Source: Tubiluchus corallicola
Taxonomy: Eukaryota > Priapulida > Priapulimorpha > Priapulimorphida > Tubiluchidae
Length of the DNA stretch: 64,000 nt
Direction: 5' to 3'
NCBI GenBank assembly: GCA_030141605.1
Contig: JAQGDQ010000025.1
Coordinates: forward strand, 664,907-728,906
In this document: positions 61,255-64,000 of the stretch, piece by piece
How the letters are laid out: each line of letters starts with the position of its first letter
How positions within the stretch are numbered: the stretch's first letter is position 1
Made by a program: the position numbers and the translations under genes
Notes under the pieces: generated by a model
Told to the model about the DNA's origin: nothing
What the model saw: the letters and a program-made list of their open reading frames with translations, nothing else
Databases searched by the model: none

Positions 61255-64000
61255 GTAAGTTTTTGTATTATTATAGAAATGGCTTTTTTAGCTTGTTTTA
61301 ATTTAATGATATTATTTAGTTGTATAGTTCTTTACTAATTTTTTTATGTAAGTTAGTTACTATAGAAATAGTTTTTTATTTTATTTTGATTTATAAGATG
61401 TGATGTAGCTCAACAGTTCTTTACAGGCTTAGTAACTTGTAAAGTGCTTTTTTAAAAAATTTCTACAATCTCATCCAAATTTCCTCCATGATAACATCTA
61501 GAAATCAGCCAAGCATAACACTTTGCAGTTTCTGGAGCAAAAAACATAGATCAGTTAATTACACTTATGCTTCAGCAATGAGAATAAGCCTTTTCACAGT
61601 TCCAGCGATTGATAATGATCGTGAAAAGGTCAAAGGTTAAGTGTATCAGACAACGCATTTGTGTGCACTTGACAACGTCTTGTAGCCCATGCTATTGTAA
61701 TAGTAACAGTTTTAACAGCTAGCTAGAACCTTACCTATTTATTTTTTCTTGTTCCCAAGCAACACTCTGCTAGTAAATCACTCTACCCACAGACTAATGC
61801 GTAATTAAGTAAAGTCCACCTAAAACAACTGAAGTTACTAACTGATACAAGAGACGGCTTTGCTTTACCCACGTGTCATGTGACGGTTATAGTTTAGGCG
61901 CCTTGCTGTGGTACACTTAACCTTTGACCTACAGAAGCTTACTCGTGCACACAACAGAACTGTGAAAAGGCTTATTGGCTCCCCATCTCACAGCATCCAT
62001 TTCAAATGAAGAAATGCCAAAGTTGTTTCTGTTTGATTGTAATCATGAGCATTTCACATGAAAGAAACCACTTAGCTTATCATTCTAGTTAGGTTTCTGC
62101 TTGTGCCTGTTACTCTAGGGCTGTCTTTATTGTATTGAGTTAACACAGTGACTCCAGCCTGGCTATGTTATCTCCGAAGCTCCTTATTGAGGATAATCTG
62201 TAACCTCAGTTTATGAGATATGAAATACTTCTTCACAATGTCAGGAAATGTTTATTACATAAACATATAAGTTCTGGTCTTTGGATATATATATTTTATC
62301 ATGTACTAATCCATCATACAAAATTGTAGCTATACCATTTACCATTATAATGTAGTAGGTCTCATTTCTTTCTTGATCTACTAATATGATTACTAATTAA
62401 CTATTATGATAAACCCTAAATCATAATAATTACATGCATATTTTAATCAATTGTTATTGGTTTTTTCTCAGGCAAACAGTACTATGACGTATTAAAGCAG
62501 CAGCAATAATATTTACATTCTTATTTGGATCTGAAAATAAAGATAGGATTTTTGAATTTGGGACAAACTTTAACTCCTTGCATAAGTGTAAGCGTTTGCT
62601 GCATTTTGCCTTCGGTTCATGAAAAACTGCTCTCACTAAGCAGCAATTACGTTATATTTGATAATTATACAATGGATCTCCTCACACAATGGATCTTCGT
62701 GCAAAATTATATATGAAATGCATGTGCTTACCTTAGTCAAATTAAAAATCGACTTTTGACAAAAAAATTGAAAAAAGCTTTCAGTAACTGCAGTGTTTGC
62801 ACAGTAACTTTTTGGCAGATCGGTTCACTTTTCCTGGAATTCTGTACAGGGGACGGTTCTCTTGGCTGTTACAGTAGCAAGCAAGCGATAATCAACAAAA
62901 TAGTGTGTACGATTACACAAGTGTACGTTAGACTAAGCTACTCCATTGACTAAGTTGGAGTGTCTGAAAAGCGCATGTTTTTCGTAATTTTATCCAATGA
63001 AATCACTTATAAATTGCTAAACAAATAGCAGCTAACCAAGATTCTCCTGAATTTAACAGTACCTAATTTATAATCATTTAGTTATGACTGTACTCATACA
63101 GTAGCAGAAAAGTTACAGGTCTTATAAGACCTATTTTGAATGGTGCGGTCGTGAAGGAGTTAAAGACCAGTCCCTACTTTACAACTTACACACAGTCATA
63201 CCTCTTTATACCCCCACTTTGGGACTCTGGAAAAAGTTGGCATTGAGTGTGTTTGGCATTATAATCAGGTGCATTAATACATGCATGTTTATGCAAATAT
63301 AGACATTTTGTTTTCCTAAAAATTTGGGCATTAAGCAAGGTTGCCATTATAAAGGGGGGGGCATTATGACAAGGTTTGACTGCACATTTAAAATGTACAA
63401 CATTTTTTCTTTGCTTTTGACAACTGTTGTGCTACTGATGCACTTGCATTCTTGGCAGTTACCCTGACTGACTTAAGTATAGTGGAACAGAATCCCAATT
63501 TAATCATTCTACTCAGTATGTATGTAGCCCAACAATTAGAAGTAATTCCTAGAATTATCAGTTCTGTTTTTAGGAGATTCTTGCTAATGTCACTTATTTC
63601 CCATTAAGAAAGATGTTCACGTTGACCTGACTTGCAGCACTGGTTGTAATTCATTTGAATTAATGTCTATCTTTACTCCCGGTAGCCACTGTTATTTACG
63701 TTAATTTACGAAGCAGTTTGATTAGATAATGATACATCTAAATTAGAGAAGATTTTGTTTTGTGCTTTCTTGATAAGATGACAATGCTGAGTTTCACTAT
63801 TAAGTTCTGTAATTACCTATAAAATCTTCTTGCATCCTTCCTTTATGATTAATATTATCTCCAGGCTTTCAGAATCAGTCTGTACACCGTCAGTAATTGT
63901 GCCCTTAAAAGTATTATTACTTCCTTGCTGCAACACGTTCATTATGAAGCAAGGCTTGTAATTGATTGCCCAGGAGCAGTAACTAGCTACCTAGGCTGTG
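61255..64000. other. GALC intron 2 (5' part)
   Basis: No exon, tRNA or clear mobile element seen. CATTATAAAGGGGGGGGCAT near 63345 and GGCATTATAATCAGG near 63255 suggest a small degraded repeat. Confidence 0.5.

Overview
This is animal nuclear DNA. It is AT-rich, genes are split by long GT-AG introns, and transposon debris is abundant. The phylum cannot be fixed from the sequence. A GALC gene together with an ImpL2-like two-Ig secreted protein argues for an invertebrate other than an insect; a spiralian would fit, but that is inference.

Left part (1-22,400). A MIC60/mitofilin gene (IMMT) runs on the minus strand. It starts at 10,021, has eleven exons visible and leaves the window at the left edge. 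It is head-to-head with a gene for mitochondrial ribosomal protein bL35m (MRPL35), whose best three-exon model starts at 10,473 and ends at 22,285. The ~450 bp between the two start codons would be a shared promoter for two mitochondrial proteins. The ~10 kb first intron of MRPL35 holds three intronless rhodopsin-class GPCR genes in tandem on the same strand (13,136; 15,856; 19,350). Between GPCR units 2 and 3 lies a copy of the last MRPL35 exon and its 3' flank, bracketed by a 32-bp direct repeat.

Middle (22,400-49,450). A two-Ig secreted protein like ImpL2, an insulin-like-peptide-binding factor in insects, lies on the minus strand. It has eight coding exons from 48,364 to 26,060, a signal peptide, and a probable upstream 5' UTR exon. 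Its introns hold most of the mobile elements: hAT-type elements with 8-bp target duplications, LINE fragments, a candidate solo LTR, an inverted-repeat element built around telomere-like repeats, and several microsatellites.

Right part (49,450-64,000). A 5'-truncated LINE with a nearly intact reverse transcriptase (50,282-52,087, minus) is followed by intergenic DNA. The first two exons of galactocerebrosidase (GALC, plus strand, from 56,182) come next, and the rest of that gene lies beyond the right edge. GALC intron 1 carries a short LINE insertion with a perfect 19-bp target duplication, a 1.1-kb hAT element with a transposase remnant, and a 400-bp foldback.

I found no rRNA, no convincing functional tRNA, no CRISPR array and no bacterial-type system. 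The most unusual points are the nested receptor array, the partial host-gene copy inside it, the divergent mitochondrial gene pair, and the set of dated hAT insertions.
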